This document shows positions 7,909-16,551 of a DNA stretch of 64,000 nucleotides, piece by piece; within the stretch, counting starts at the first letter, position 1; each line of letters starts with the position of its first letter. Below the pieces are notes generated by a model that did no database searches, had not been told where the DNA came from, and was given only the letters and a program-made list of their open reading frames with translations. Source of the DNA: Pseudorhodoferax sp. Leaf267 (lineage in GTDB: Bacteria > Pseudomonadota > Gammaproteobacteria > Burkholderiales > Burkholderiaceae_C); assembly GCF_001422405.1 (NCBI RefSeq), contig NZ_LMMV01000023.1, positions 63,156-127,155 on the forward strand. The letters run 5' to 3'. The translations under genes and the position numbers were made by a program.

Positions 7909-8979
7909 ATGATCCTCGTTACCGGCGGTGCCGGCTTCATTGGCACCAACTTTGTCCTGGACTGGGTCGCGGCTGTCGGTGAGCCCGTTGTCAACCTCGA
8001 CAAACTCACCTATGCAGGCAATATCGAAAACCTGGCCAGCCTGCAAGGCGATGCCCGGCATGTGTTCGTGCAAGGTGACATCGGCGATACGGCCCTCGTG
8101 GCCCGCCTGCTGGCCCAATACCAGGTGCGGGCCGTGGTGAATTTTGCGGCAGAGTCGCACGTGGACCGCTCCATCCACGGCCCCGCCGCCTTCATCGAGA
8201 CCAACGTGGTCGGCACCTTCGGCCTGCTGGAGGCCGTGCGCCAGTACTGGGGCCAGCTGCCCGAACCTGAGAAGGCTGCATTCCGCTTTTTGCACGTGTC
8301 GACCGACGAGGTCTATGGCTCGCTGCGCGCCAGCGACCCGGCCTTCACCGAAGAAAACAAGTACGAGCCCAACAGCCCTTACTCCGCCAGCAAGGCAGCC
8401 AGCGACCACCTGGTGCGCGCTTACCACCACACCTACGGCCTGCCGGTGCTGACGACCAACTGCAGCAACAATTACGGCCCGTTTCATTTCCCTGAAAAGC
8501 TGATCCCGCTCATGATCGTCAACGCGCTCGCAGGCAAGAGCCTGCCGGTGTACGGCGATGGTCAGCAAGTGCGCGACTGGCTTTACGTGCGCGACCATTG
8601 CAGCGCCATCCGGGCTGTGCTCGAAGCGGGGCGGCTGGGCGAGACCTACAACGTGGGCGGCTGGAACGAGAAGCCCAATCTGGAGATCGTGCACACCGTC
8701 TGCGCCTTGCTCGATGAGCGCCGCCCGCGCGCCGACGGCCAGTCTTACGCCACGCAGATCGCCTACGTGACGGACCGCCCGGGGCACGACCGGCGCTACG
8801 CCATCGACGCCCGCAAGATCGAGCGCGAACTGGGCTGGAAACCCGCCGAGACCTTCGACACCGGCATCCGCAAGACGGTGGACTGGTATCTGGAGAACCC
8901 GGAATGGGTGGCGCGCGTGCAGAGTGGCGCGTACCGTGAATGGGTGTCCACCAACTACAGCGAACGGACGACCGCATGA
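7909..8979 (+). CDS. rmlB: dTDP-glucose 4,6-dehydratase RmlB
   Basis: A 356-residue extended SDR. It starts [16 protein letters not shown] with the NAD-binding GxxGxxG and carries the dehydratase signature STDEVYGSL followed by the catalytic [15 protein letters not shown]. Further on are [19 protein letters not shown] and [19 protein letters not shown], near-universal in RmlB. It converts dTDP-glucose to dTDP-4-keto-6-deoxyglucose, step two of dTDP-L-rhamnose synthesis. It is the first of four genes rmlB-D-A-C, each joined by a 4-bp ATGA overlap. GATAAT at 7874-7879 is a possible -10 element, without a good -35. Confidence 0.98.
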   Translation: MILVTGGAGFIGTNFVLDWVAAVGEPVVNLDKLTYAGNIENLASLQGDARHVFVQGDIGDTALVARLLAQYQVRAVVNFAAESHVDRSIHGPAAFIETNVVGTFGLLEAVRQYWGQLPEPEKAAFRFLHVSTDEVYGSLRASDPAFTEENKYEPNSPYSASKAASDHLVRAYHHTYGLPVLTTNCSNNYGPFHFPEKLIPLMIVNALAGKSLPVYGDGQQVRDWLYVRDHCSAIRAVLEAGRLGETYNVGGWNEKPNLEIVHTVCALLDERRPRADGQSYATQIAYVTDRPGHDRRYAIDARKIERELGWKPAETFDTGIRKTVDWYLENPEWVARVQSGAYREWVSTNYSERTTA

Positions 8980-9890
8980 AGATCCTGCTGTTCGGCAAAG
9001 GCGGGCAGGTCGGTTGGGAACTGCAGCGCAGCCTGGCGCCGCTGGGCGAACTGGTGGCGCTGGATTCCCACAGCACCGAGCTGTGCGGTGACTTCAGCAA
9101 CCCCGACGGCGTGGCCGCGACGGTGCGCCAAGTGGCCCCGGACGTGATCGTGAATGCCGCTGCCCACACCGCCGTGGACAAGGCCGAGAGCGAGCCCGAG
9201 TTCGCGCGAACGCTCAACGCCCTGGCGGTGGGCGCCATTGCGCAAGAGGCCGAGAAGCTGGGCGCCTGGATGGCCCACTACTCCACCGACTACGTGTTCG
9301 ACGGCAGCGGCACCATACCGTGGACCGAGCAAAGCCCGACCGGCCCGCTGTCGGTCTACGGCAAGACCAAGCTCGAAGGTGAGCAACTGCTGCAACAGCG
9401 TTGCAGCCGGCACCTGATCTTTCGCACCAGTTGGGTCTACGCGGCACGCGGTGGCAACTTCGCCAAGACCATGCTGCGGCTGGCCGCAGAGCGTGACGCG
9501 CTGACCGTGATCGACGACCAGATGGGCGCGCCGACCGGTGCGGAGTTGCTGGCCGATGTGACGGCGCTGGCCCTGCGGCAGGTTCGTGCGCGTGGCGCCG
9601 ATGGCCAGGGCCTGTCCGGCCTCTATCACCTGGCCGCCGCGGGAGAGACGTCTTGGCACGGCTACGCGCGATTTGTCATCGACTTCGCGCAGAGCAAAGG
9701 CGTGGCGCTCAAGGCCACTGGCGACGCCGTCAGGCCGGTGCCCTCCAGCGCCTTCAAGACAGTCGCTCCGCGCCCTGGCAACAGCCGCATGGACACCCGC
9801 AAGCTGCAGGCCGCCTTCGGCGTGCGCCTGCCGCACTGGCAGGCCGGCGTCACACGCATGCTCACCGAGACTTTGGAGCGCAACACATGA
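8976..9890 (+). CDS. rmlD: dTDP-4-dehydrorhamnose reductase RmlD
   Basis: A 304-residue protein starting [20 protein letters not shown]. Hallmarks are [16 protein letters not shown], the STDYVFDG block, and the catalytic tyrosine in [11 protein letters not shown]. Later segments [21 protein letters not shown] and [15 protein letters not shown] are typical of RmlD. It carries out the final NAD(P)H-dependent reduction to dTDP-L-rhamnose. The start overlaps the rmlB stop (ATGA). Base composition is still like the core genome here. Confidence 0.97.
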   Translation: MKILLFGKGGQVGWELQRSLAPLGELVALDSHSTELCGDFSNPDGVAATVRQVAPDVIVNAAAHTAVDKAESEPEFARTLNALAVGAIAQEAEKLGAWMAHYSTDYVFDGSGTIPWTEQSPTGPLSVYGKTKLEGEQLLQQRCSRHLIFRTSWVYAARGGNFAKTMLRLAAERDALTVIDDQMGAPTGAELLADVTALALRQVRARGADGQGLSGLYHLAAAGETSWHGYARFVIDFAQSKGVALKATGDAVRPVPSSAFKTVAPRPGNSRMDTRKLQAAFGVRLPHWQAGVTRMLTETLERNT

Positions 9891-10774
9891 AAAGCCGCAA
9901 AGGCATCATCCTGGCCGGGGGCTCGGGCACCCGGCTGCACCCGGCCACGTTGGCGATCAGCAAGCAGTTGCTGCCGGTGTATGACAAGCCAATGATTTAT
10001 TACCCGCTGAGCACGTTGATGCTGGCGGGTATTCGCGACGTGCTCATCATCAGCACGCCGCAGGACACGCCGCGGTTTGAGCAGTTGCTCGGTGATGGAA
10101 GTCAGTGGGGGCTGAATCTGCAATACGCGGTGCAACCCAGCCCGGATGGGTTGGCTCAGGCGTTTTTGATCGGCGAGAAGTTCCTGGATGGCGCCCCCAG
10201 TGCGTTGGTGCTGGGTGACAACATTTTTTATGGGCATGACTTCGCCCAACTACTTGGTGGTGCAGATGCCAAGTCGCATGGCGCAACCGTGTTTGCCTAC
10301 CATGTGACTGATCCTGAGCGCTACGGTGTGGTGGCTTTCGATGCGAAAGGCAAGGCCCGCAGCATTGAGGAGAAACCAGCTAGGCCGCAAAGCAGCTATG
10401 CCGTCACGGGCCTGTACTTCTATGACGATCAAGTCGTGGACATTGCCAAGGCTGTCAAGCCCAGCGCGCGTGGAGAACTCGAGATCACGGCGGTCAACCA
10501 AGCCTATCTCGACTTAGGGCAATTGAACGTGCAGATCATGCAGCGCGGCTACGCGTGGCTGGATACGGGTACGCATGAGAGTTTGCTAGAGGCGGGACAG
10601 TTCATTGCGACGTTAGAGCACCGCCAAGGACTCAAGATCGCGTGCCCTGAAGAGATCGCCTGGCGGGCTGGCTTTATCGATGGTGAGCAGTTGGCCACGC
10701 TCGCTGCGCCGTTGCAGAAAAGCGGCTACGGAAAATACTTAAGTCAATTGCTTGCTGAGGGATCCAGCCCATGA
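9887..10774 (+). CDS. rmlA: glucose-1-phosphate thymidylyltransferase RmlA
   Basis: A 295-residue nucleotidyltransferase starting [21 protein letters not shown], with the pyrophosphorylase signature GGSGTRL and downstream [16 protein letters not shown]. It also has [32 protein letters not shown] and [16 protein letters not shown]. It makes dTDP-glucose from glucose-1-phosphate and dTTP and is usually feedback-inhibited by dTDP-L-rhamnose. Within this gene, from about base 10000, third positions become visibly richer in A/T than in rmlBD, marking the start of a compositionally different stretch. Confidence 0.98.
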   Translation: MKSRKGIILAGGSGTRLHPATLAISKQLLPVYDKPMIYYPLSTLMLAGIRDVLIISTPQDTPRFEQLLGDGSQWGLNLQYAVQPSPDGLAQAFLIGEKFLDGAPSALVLGDNIFYGHDFAQLLGGADAKSHGATVFAYHVTDPERYGVVAFDAKGKARSIEEKPARPQSSYAVTGLYFYDDQVVDIAKAVKPSARGELEITAVNQAYLDLGQLNVQIMQRGYAWLDTGTHESLLEAGQFIATLEHRQGLKIACPEEIAWRAGFIDGEQLATLAAPLQKSGYGKYLSQLLAEGSSP

Positions 10775-11319
10775 ACGTCACAGCCACACACATTCCAGAT
10801 GTGCTGATCTTCGAGCCCAAGGTGTTTGGGGATACCCGCGGCTTCTTTATGGAAAGCTTCAATGGCAAGCAGTTCGGCGCCGCCGTAGGGATGAGCGTCA
10901 ATTTTGTCCAAGACAATCACTCCCGTTCCTCCAGGGGCGTGCTGCGCGGGTTGCATTACCAGATTCAGCAGCCGCAAGGCAAGCTCGTGAGGGTCGTGCG
11001 TGGAGCAGTATTCGATGTCGCGGTGGACATCCGCAGGTCGTCTTCGACATTTGGACAGTGGGTAGGCGTGGAATTAAGCGAAGAGAATCATCGGCAGCTC
11101 TGGGTTCCGCCAGGATTTGCACATGGGTTTTTGGTCTTGAGCGAGACGGCCGATTTTCTTTACAAGACTACAGACTATTACGCGCCCGCCCATGAGCGCA
11201 GCATTGTTTGGGACGATCTAGATATTGGGATTATGTGGCCAGACATCGGCATGCCACCTGCACTTTCAGCGAAGGACGCAGCAGGATCCACTATGGCTGC
11301 GGCAGAGGTATTCAGTTGA
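10771..11319 (+). CDS. rmlC: dTDP-4-dehydrorhamnose 3,5-epimerase RmlC
   Basis: A 182-residue cupin-fold protein. RmlC landmarks are [37 protein letters not shown] with the catalytic His, [17 protein letters not shown], and [15 protein letters not shown]. It epimerises C3 and C5 of dTDP-4-keto-6-deoxyglucose. The start overlaps the rmlA stop (ATGA), and its own stop overlaps the TTG start of the following exporter permease, so precursor synthesis and export genes are translationally linked. Confidence 0.97.
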   Translation: MNVTATHIPDVLIFEPKVFGDTRGFFMESFNGKQFGAAVGMSVNFVQDNHSRSSRGVLRGLHYQIQQPQGKLVRVVRGAVFDVAVDIRRSSSTFGQWVGVELSEENHRQLWVPPGFAHGFLVLSETADFLYKTTDYYAPAHERSIVWDDLDIGIMWPDIGMPPALSAKDAAGSTMAAAEVFS

Positions 11320-12146
11320 TCGCTGCGGGTCCTCTTGACGTTGCGAAACCAAGCTTTGTACAGACTCTTCGCAGCAATCGCAAACTGCTACTGCAAATGA
11401 TTCGTCGGGAAGTTGTCGGCCGCTATCAAGGTTCGGCGGCGGGGGTACTTTGGTCATTCCTGAACCCGTTGTTCATGTTGGTAGTCTACGCCTTCGTCTT
11501 CTCAGTGGTTTTTAAAGCGCGATGGAACGTGACTGGCGACGAAAGCCGAACGCAGTTCGCGCTCGTGCTTTTTTCGGGACTCATTGTCCACAGCTTTGCA
11601 TCAGAATGTTTAATGCGCGCACCGCGTCTGGTGATTGACAATGCCAACTACGTCAAGCGCGTCGTATTCCCGCTGGAAATACTGCCCATCGTCACAGCAG
11701 GGTCGGCTTTATTTCATGCAGCGGTCAGTTACGCAGTACTGCTGGCCGGCCTCCTTTTTTTTAATGGGGACTTACCTGTTACCGCAGCATTATTGCCACT
11801 GGTGCTTGCCCCACTTTGTATCGGTCTGCTTGGATTGATGTGGTTTTTCGCGTCCCTCGGTGTATTCGCACGCGACATCCAGCAGCTGATCGGTATGGCA
11901 ATGACAGCGTTGCTGTTCCTGACACCAATTTTCTTTCCCGCAACAGCGCTGCCGGAAGACTTCAGAGTGTGGATGTATTTGAATCCTCTGACTCTGTTCG
12001 TCGAGCAGTCGCGTGACGTTTTGGTCTGGGGCAAGGTGCCAGCGTGGGCCCCACTGCTGCTGGCATATGTGGCGGCGATCGTGTTGGCGAGATTGGGTTA
12101 CGCCTGGTTCCAAAGGACTCGCAAGGGCTTTGCAGATGTCCTTTGA
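11316..12146 (+). CDS. wzm: polysaccharide ABC exporter permease (Wzm type)
   Basis: A 276-residue integral membrane protein. The TTG at 11316 is chosen as start because it gives a TTGA overlap with the rmlC stop and a normal family length. The N-terminal RSNRKLLLQMIRREVVGRYQGSAAGVLWSFLNPLFMLVVYAFVFSVVF is the ABC-2 polysaccharide exporter signature; about six hydrophobic segments follow. The C-terminal region contains TPIFFPATALPEDFRVWMYLNPLTLFVEQSRDV. It should form the channel that flips a completed lipid-linked glycan across the inner membrane, with the ATPase encoded by the overlapping next gene. Confidence 0.93.
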   Translation: MIAAGPLDVAKPSFVQTLRSNRKLLLQMIRREVVGRYQGSAAGVLWSFLNPLFMLVVYAFVFSVVFKARWNVTGDESRTQFALVLFSGLIVHSFASECLMRAPRLVIDNANYVKRVVFPLEILPIVTAGSALFHAAVSYAVLLAGLLFFNGDLPVTAALLPLVLAPLCIGLLGLMWFFASLGVFARDIQQLIGMAMTALLFLTPIFFPATALPEDFRVWMYLNPLTLFVEQSRDVLVWGKVPAWAPLLLAYVAAIVLARLGYAWFQRTRKGFADVL

Positions 12147-13497
12147 GCCAATCATCGAAGCCGTGAGACTCGGCAAAAGATATCAGCTCTACGACGCTCC
12201 GCGCGACCGTCTCCGGCAGTTTATATTGCCACGCCTGCGCCGTCTGCTACGACTGTCCCCAAAGAAATATTACCGAGAGTTCGCTTCTTTGGCGGACGTG
12301 AGCTTCTCTGTAATGCCGGGAGAAACCCTTGGGATCGTGGGGCGTAACGGCGCTGGCAAATCGACCTTACTACAAATGCTGTGCGGCACGTTGACGCCTA
12401 GCGATGGAGTAGTAAAGGTGCGTGGACGCGTTGCAGCCTTGCTCGAACTCGGTGCTGGTTTCAACCCGGAGTTTAGTGGGCGTGACAATGTTTATATGAA
12501 CGCTCGCCTGCTGGGACTGGACGAGCGGCAAATTGAAGAGCGCTTCGATTCCATTGCCGCTTTTGCAGATATCGGTGCGTTCCTTGAGCAGCCCGTCAAG
12601 ACATATTCCAGTGGCATGTATGTGCGTTTGGCATTTGCCGTCATAGCGCACGTCGACGCAGATATTTTGGTGATCGACGAAGCACTGGCGGTCGGTGACG
12701 CCTACTTCTCGCAACGTTGCATGCGGTTCCTGCGCAGCTTCAAAGAGCGGGGGACGTTGCTGTTCGTCAGTCATGATGCGTCAGCCGTGGTGAGTCTTTG
12801 CGACCGCGCGCTATGGCTCGACAAGGGGCGCTTGGTCGGTCAAGGCAGCGCCAAGGAGGTGATGCAGTCTTATCTAGAGGAGCTTTATGGTGCAACCACA
12901 AGTCGTGCACTAAGTGACGCTCCGACGGTGGCGGGCGCTCCTGGGATAGAAGAAGGGGCGTCAGATGATGCGGTTATGGTTGAACCGACGCGGACGCTGG
13001 CGCTTGAACCTGACCTATCCATTCATACGGACGGGCGGCAGCGCTTCGGAACCAATCTGGCAAGAATCGACGAAGTTCGCTTGCTGGCTCGAACAGGCGA
13101 ATCGTTGCGTTGGGTTGAGGGGGGAGAGCCGGTGTCAATCACTGTGCGTGCTTCGACAACGATTAATCTTGATGCGCCGATCATCGGGTTTATTGTCAAA
13201 GATCGCCTAGGTCAGCATCTCTTTGGGGATAATACCTACGAAAGCCAGAGGCTAAGGCCTTCTAGATGCACGAAGGGCGATATTCTTAATGCGTCGTTTG
13301 AGTTCAAGATGCCAATCCTGCCAAAGGGTGAATATTCAATTGCAGTGGCGTTAGCGGACGGTACCCAGACAGATCACGTCGTGCATGAGTGGTTACATGA
13401 GGCTTTGCTGTTTCAGTCGCATTCCGCGTCCGTGGTGACTGGGCTCGTAGGCATACCAATGTCAAAAATTTCCTTGGCGGCTAGTTCCATGGGCTGA
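12136..13497 (+). CDS. wzt: polysaccharide ABC exporter ATPase with C-terminal glycan-binding domain (Wzt type)
   Basis: A 453-residue protein starting MSFEPIIEAVRLGKRYQLY, overlapping wzm by 11 bp. The Walker A motif GIVGRNGAGKST is at about residues 67-78. It is followed by GRVAALLELGAGFNPEFSGRDNVYMN, the ABC signature YSSGMYVRLAF, Walker B ILVIDEALAVGD and the switch His in LFVSHD. After about residue 245 there is a roughly 200-residue extension with a beta-rich sequence (SITVRASTTINL, IIGFIVKDRLGQHLFGDNTY). This matches Wzt C-terminal domains that, in the E. coli O9a and Raoultella O12 systems, bind a modified non-reducing end of the glycan. Here it implies export of a chain-terminated polymer. 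Confidence 0.93.
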   Translation: MSFEPIIEAVRLGKRYQLYDAPRDRLRQFILPRLRRLLRLSPKKYYREFASLADVSFSVMPGETLGIVGRNGAGKSTLLQMLCGTLTPSDGVVKVRGRVAALLELGAGFNPEFSGRDNVYMNARLLGLDERQIEERFDSIAAFADIGAFLEQPVKTYSSGMYVRLAFAVIAHVDADILVIDEALAVGDAYFSQRCMRFLRSFKERGTLLFVSHDASAVVSLCDRALWLDKGRLVGQGSAKEVMQSYLEELYGATTSRALSDAPTVAGAPGIEEGASDDAVMVEPTRTLALEPDLSIHTDGRQRFGTNLARIDEVRLLARTGESLRWVEGGEPVSITVRASTTINLDAPIIGFIVKDRLGQHLFGDNTYESQRLRPSRCTKGDILNASFEFKMPILPKGEYSIAVALADGTQTDHVVHEWLHEALLFQSHSASVVTGLVGIPMSKISLAASSMG

Positions 13498-13508
13498 CGC
13501 AGCAAACA

Positions 13509-14546
13509 ATGAAGTCTTCGAATAACTTCGATGTGGTGCGATTGCTTGCCGCGCTCCTCGTCGTATACGGGCACGCGTACCCACTAACGGGTTCTGTGAG
13601 TCCTTTTTTTGCGGGAAATTCCGTCCAAAGCATCGGCGTTAAAATATTTTTCGTCGTTAGCGGTTACTTGATTATTGGAAGCTGGCAACGCGATCCCTCC
13701 ATCGGGCGTTTTTTTCAGCGACGTGCGCTACGAATCATGCCCGGCCTGTGCGTTGTCATTGTGCTCAGCGCGTTCATTTTGGGTCCATTGGTTAGCGTAT
13801 TGCCGATGAGCGAGTACTTTGAAAGTCCGCGCTTGTGGACTTACGTTATGAACAATTTCGCCTTCAGGCCGCAATACGACTTGCCTGGCGTGTTCGGTTC
13901 TAACCCGTACCCAGTGGCCGTCAACGGATCACTTTGGAGTCTGCCGGCCGAAGTCGCGATGTATTTTATCGGCCCGATGGTCTGCGTTCTTGGTGGTTTA
14001 CTCTTTCGGTCGGCAAGATGGGGGGTATTTCTTGGCTCTTTTTTATTAATGGGACTGTCGATTTGGTTTGTGCGTATTGCACCTCCGTCGGCCCACCCTG
14101 TTTTTTACGGAACAAGCCTGCTTTCATTTCTTGATGTGGCACCTTATTTTCTGATCGGGGCGCTTTACACGCTTTTCAAATGGGACTTGAAAGTTAGTCC
14201 ACTTTTGGCTGCGGCGATGTGGATGTCATTATCTTTGGTGCAGTTTCCGGGAGTGTCGGCGGAATTGGCTTTATACGCCGTTCTGCCATACACGGTACTA
14301 GCATTGGGGCTACAGCACACAAATTTCTCAAGCAGACTCCATCAATTTGGTGATGTTTCGTACGGCGTGTACCTTTATAGTTTTCCGCTGCAACAACTTT
14401 TTGCTTACGTTTTTCCGCTTGGACATGCGAGTCCCTGGATAAATACTGCATTGACATTGCCGGCCCTTTTGATTTTGGCAACAATGTCGTGGCGCCTTGT
14501 GGAAAGGCCGTTGCTTAAGTTCAAGATTGCCCCAGCAATAACGTAG
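13509..14546 (+). CDS. acyltransferase 3 family membrane protein (O-antigen acetylase-like)
   Basis: A 345-residue polytopic protein starting MKSSNNFDVVRLLAALLVVYGHAYPLTG. This has the acyltransferase-3 motif (F-x-x-R-x-x-A followed by a membrane-embedded His). Further motifs are FFVVSGYLIIGSW, RRALRIMPGL with its Arg pair, NGSLWSLPAEVAMY and a C-terminal YGVYLYSFPLQQL. About ten hydrophobic segments are visible. Such OafA/WbpC-type proteins move acetyl or other acyl groups onto surface sugars. The base composition is clearly more A/T-rich than the flanking chromosome. The start is 11 bp after wzt. Confidence 0.92.
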   Translation: MKSSNNFDVVRLLAALLVVYGHAYPLTGSVSPFFAGNSVQSIGVKIFFVVSGYLIIGSWQRDPSIGRFFQRRALRIMPGLCVVIVLSAFILGPLVSVLPMSEYFESPRLWTYVMNNFAFRPQYDLPGVFGSNPYPVAVNGSLWSLPAEVAMYFIGPMVCVLGGLLFRSARWGVFLGSFLLMGLSIWFVRIAPPSAHPVFYGTSLLSFLDVAPYFLIGALYTLFKWDLKVSPLLAAAMWMSLSLVQFPGVSAELALYAVLPYTVLALGLQHTNFSSRLHQFGDVSYGVYLYSFPLQQLFAYVFPLGHASPWINTALTLPALLILATMSWRLVERPLLKFKIAPAIT

Positions 14547-14567
14547 AAATATCAGATAGGTCAGATT

Positions 14568-15656
14568 ATGAGTTCCAATTCCTCCTTTCAGAGCACTTGC
14601 TTGGTCACCGGCGGGGCCGGATTTATCGGTTGCGCCTTGTCCAGTGGACTGGCTAATAGATACGAGCGTGTTGTTGTCGTCGATAACTTGCATCCTCAAA
14701 TTCACAAGGTACGTGAACGCCCGCCTGCGCTCGATGTGCGCTGTGAACTCGTGGTAGGAGACGTCACCGACGCATCTACTTGGGACGCTGTGTTGCGTGA
14801 CTTCAGCCCGCAAGCTGTCGTCCACTTGGCGGCCGAGACGGGCACCGGGCAGTCGTTGACTGAGTCCACTCGCCACGCCATGGTGAACGTGGTTGGGACA
14901 AGCCAGATGCTTGACGGGCTCACGCGCCACCAGTCTGTGCCACAGAAATTCGTGTTGAGCAGCAGCCGGGCCGTCTACGGCGAAGGCGTTTGGAGGCGTG
15001 GAAACGGGGAACTGTTTCACCCGGGTCAGCGCACCCAGCAGCAACTCGCAGCCGCGCAATGGGACTTTGCCGGAGCCACGCCGTTGCCTTTTCGCGGGGC
15101 ATTGACGCCGCCAGCGCCCACCAGCGTCTACGGTGCAACCAAGCTTGCGCAAGAACATGTCCTGAACTCCTGGGCACTTGCACGAGTTAGTTCTCCGCGG
15201 ATTCTCCGCCTGCAAAACGTCTATGGCCCGGGCCAGTCGCTGTCCAATCCATACACCGGAATCGTGTCGCTATTTGTCCGCCTCGCGAAAGCTGGCAAGG
15301 CTATTCCGTTATATGAGGACGGCGAGATGTCACGCGACTTTGTGTTCATTGACGATGTGGCGGCGGCATTGCTAGCTGCCTTGGACGCGCCGACTGGCGG
15401 CTTTGTGCATGACGTCGGTACTGGCGTTGCTGCGTCTATTCGTCAAGTTGCTGAGTTGATCGCCGAGCGCTACGGCTCACCGGCCCCCGTCGTTACCGGT
15501 CAATTCCGCAATGGCGATGTCCGCCATGCTGCTTGTGATATTCAGGACACTGTTAAGTCGTTGGCGTGGCGGCCTCAGGTCGACCTGCGGACGGGCTTGA
15601 ATCTGCTGTGTGACTGGATCGACGAGCATCTGAATCCTGCGGTGGGTACTGTTTGA
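14568..15656 (+). CDS. NAD-dependent epimerase/dehydratase acting on a nucleotide sugar
   Basis: A 362-residue extended SDR. It has the Rossmann motif [14 protein letters not shown], then VVVVDNLHPQIHK, VVHLAAETGTGQS, and the catalytic SVYGATKLAQEHV with Tyr and Lys. ILRLQNVYGPGQSLSNPYTGIVSLF and SRDFVFIDDVAAALLAAL are typical of sugar epimerases. Since rmlBDAC lie just upstream, a dTDP-L-rhamnose 4-epimerase making dTDP-6-deoxy-L-talose is a reasonable guess from the overall look of the sequence, but a UDP-sugar epimerase cannot be ruled out. Confidence 0.88.
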   Translation: MSSNSSFQSTCLVTGGAGFIGCALSSGLANRYERVVVVDNLHPQIHKVRERPPALDVRCELVVGDVTDASTWDAVLRDFSPQAVVHLAAETGTGQSLTESTRHAMVNVVGTSQMLDGLTRHQSVPQKFVLSSSRAVYGEGVWRRGNGELFHPGQRTQQQLAAAQWDFAGATPLPFRGALTPPAPTSVYGATKLAQEHVLNSWALARVSSPRILRLQNVYGPGQSLSNPYTGIVSLFVRLAKAGKAIPLYEDGEMSRDFVFIDDVAAALLAALDAPTGGFVHDVGTGVAASIRQVAELIAERYGSPAPVVTGQFRNGDVRHAACDIQDTVKSLAWRPQVDLRTGLNLLCDWIDEHLNPAVGTV

Positions 15657-15657
15657 C

Positions 15658-16551
15658 ATGACGACGCTGCGCGTTCAATCGGTGTTATTCCACAGCGATG
15701 CGGATTCTGTGGTGCGGGCCTTCGATGCGCTCGCACACGCAGGTTTGCGTGCTCTGAAGTCCGGCGATTTCACCGCGATCGAGATGGCCTATGGCGATTG
15801 TTCGTCCATGCCCATTTTCGATGCGGCCAGGCTTAACGGACTCGTCGAGAGGCACCCGCATGTCAAAGTGCAGTATCAGTTCTTCGAAGACAACCTGGGC
15901 TCAGCCAAAGGACACAACACCTTGCTGGCGACCGCTTCGACAGACATGGTTCTGATCATGAACCCTGATGTCATGTTGGCTCCGGACACGCTGATCGAAC
16001 TGGCGCTCCCGTTTCAGAGTGACCGGGTCGGCATGGTGGAAGCCAGGCAACTGCCGGTGGAACATCCAAAGGAATATAACGTTCTGACTGGCGAGACAAG
16101 CTGGGCAGCCACAGCATGCGCGCTGATGCCTACATCTGTTTGCCGAGAAGTGGAAGGGTTCGATCACGAAACCTTCTTCCTCTATTGTGACGACGTCGAT
16201 TTTTCGTGGCGCATCCGGCTGGCAGGCTACAAGGTGATCTACCAGCCCTCTGCCGTCGTGTTCCACGACAAGCGATTAGGTTCAGGGGGGCGGTGGGTTG
16301 CTGGCTCGGCCGAGCAGTATTTCTCGGCCGAGGCTGCCTTGCTGCTATCGTGGAAATGGTCACGTCCTGACATCACCGACCGCCTGCTGACCATTTTCAG
16401 GGGTGCTGCCGAAGCCCACCTGCAAAAGGCAGCCGCGACGTTTGAGCAGCGGCGCGCTGAAGGGAGACTGCCTTGTCCGCTGGACACTGAACACCGCGTT
16501 GCGCAGTTCGTTGATGATGCGTACGCGGCGCACCGTTTTGTGATTGCATGA
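15658..16551 (+). CDS. family 2 glycosyltransferase (copy A1)
   Basis: A 297-residue GT-A protein starting MTTLRVQSVLFHSDA, one base after the preceding stop. Key features are GSAKGHNTLL, the metal-binding IMNPDVMLA segment, GETSWAATACALM, EGFDHETFFLYCDDVDFSWRIRLAGYKVIYQ and a C-terminal HDKR. The YCDDVDFSWR block is that of rhamnosyltransferase-like GT2 enzymes. It is a clear paralogue of the gene at 18499-19392, with the same length and parallel motifs. It probably adds one sugar, possibly rhamnose, to the growing chain at the cytoplasmic membrane face. Confidence 0.93.
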   Translation: MTTLRVQSVLFHSDADSVVRAFDALAHAGLRALKSGDFTAIEMAYGDCSSMPIFDAARLNGLVERHPHVKVQYQFFEDNLGSAKGHNTLLATASTDMVLIMNPDVMLAPDTLIELALPFQSDRVGMVEARQLPVEHPKEYNVLTGETSWAATACALMPTSVCREVEGFDHETFFLYCDDVDFSWRIRLAGYKVIYQPSAVVFHDKRLGSGGRWVAGSAEQYFSAEAALLLSWKWSRPDITDRLLTIFRGAAEAHLQKAAATFEQRRAEGRLPCPLDTEHRVAQFVDDAYAAHRFVIA

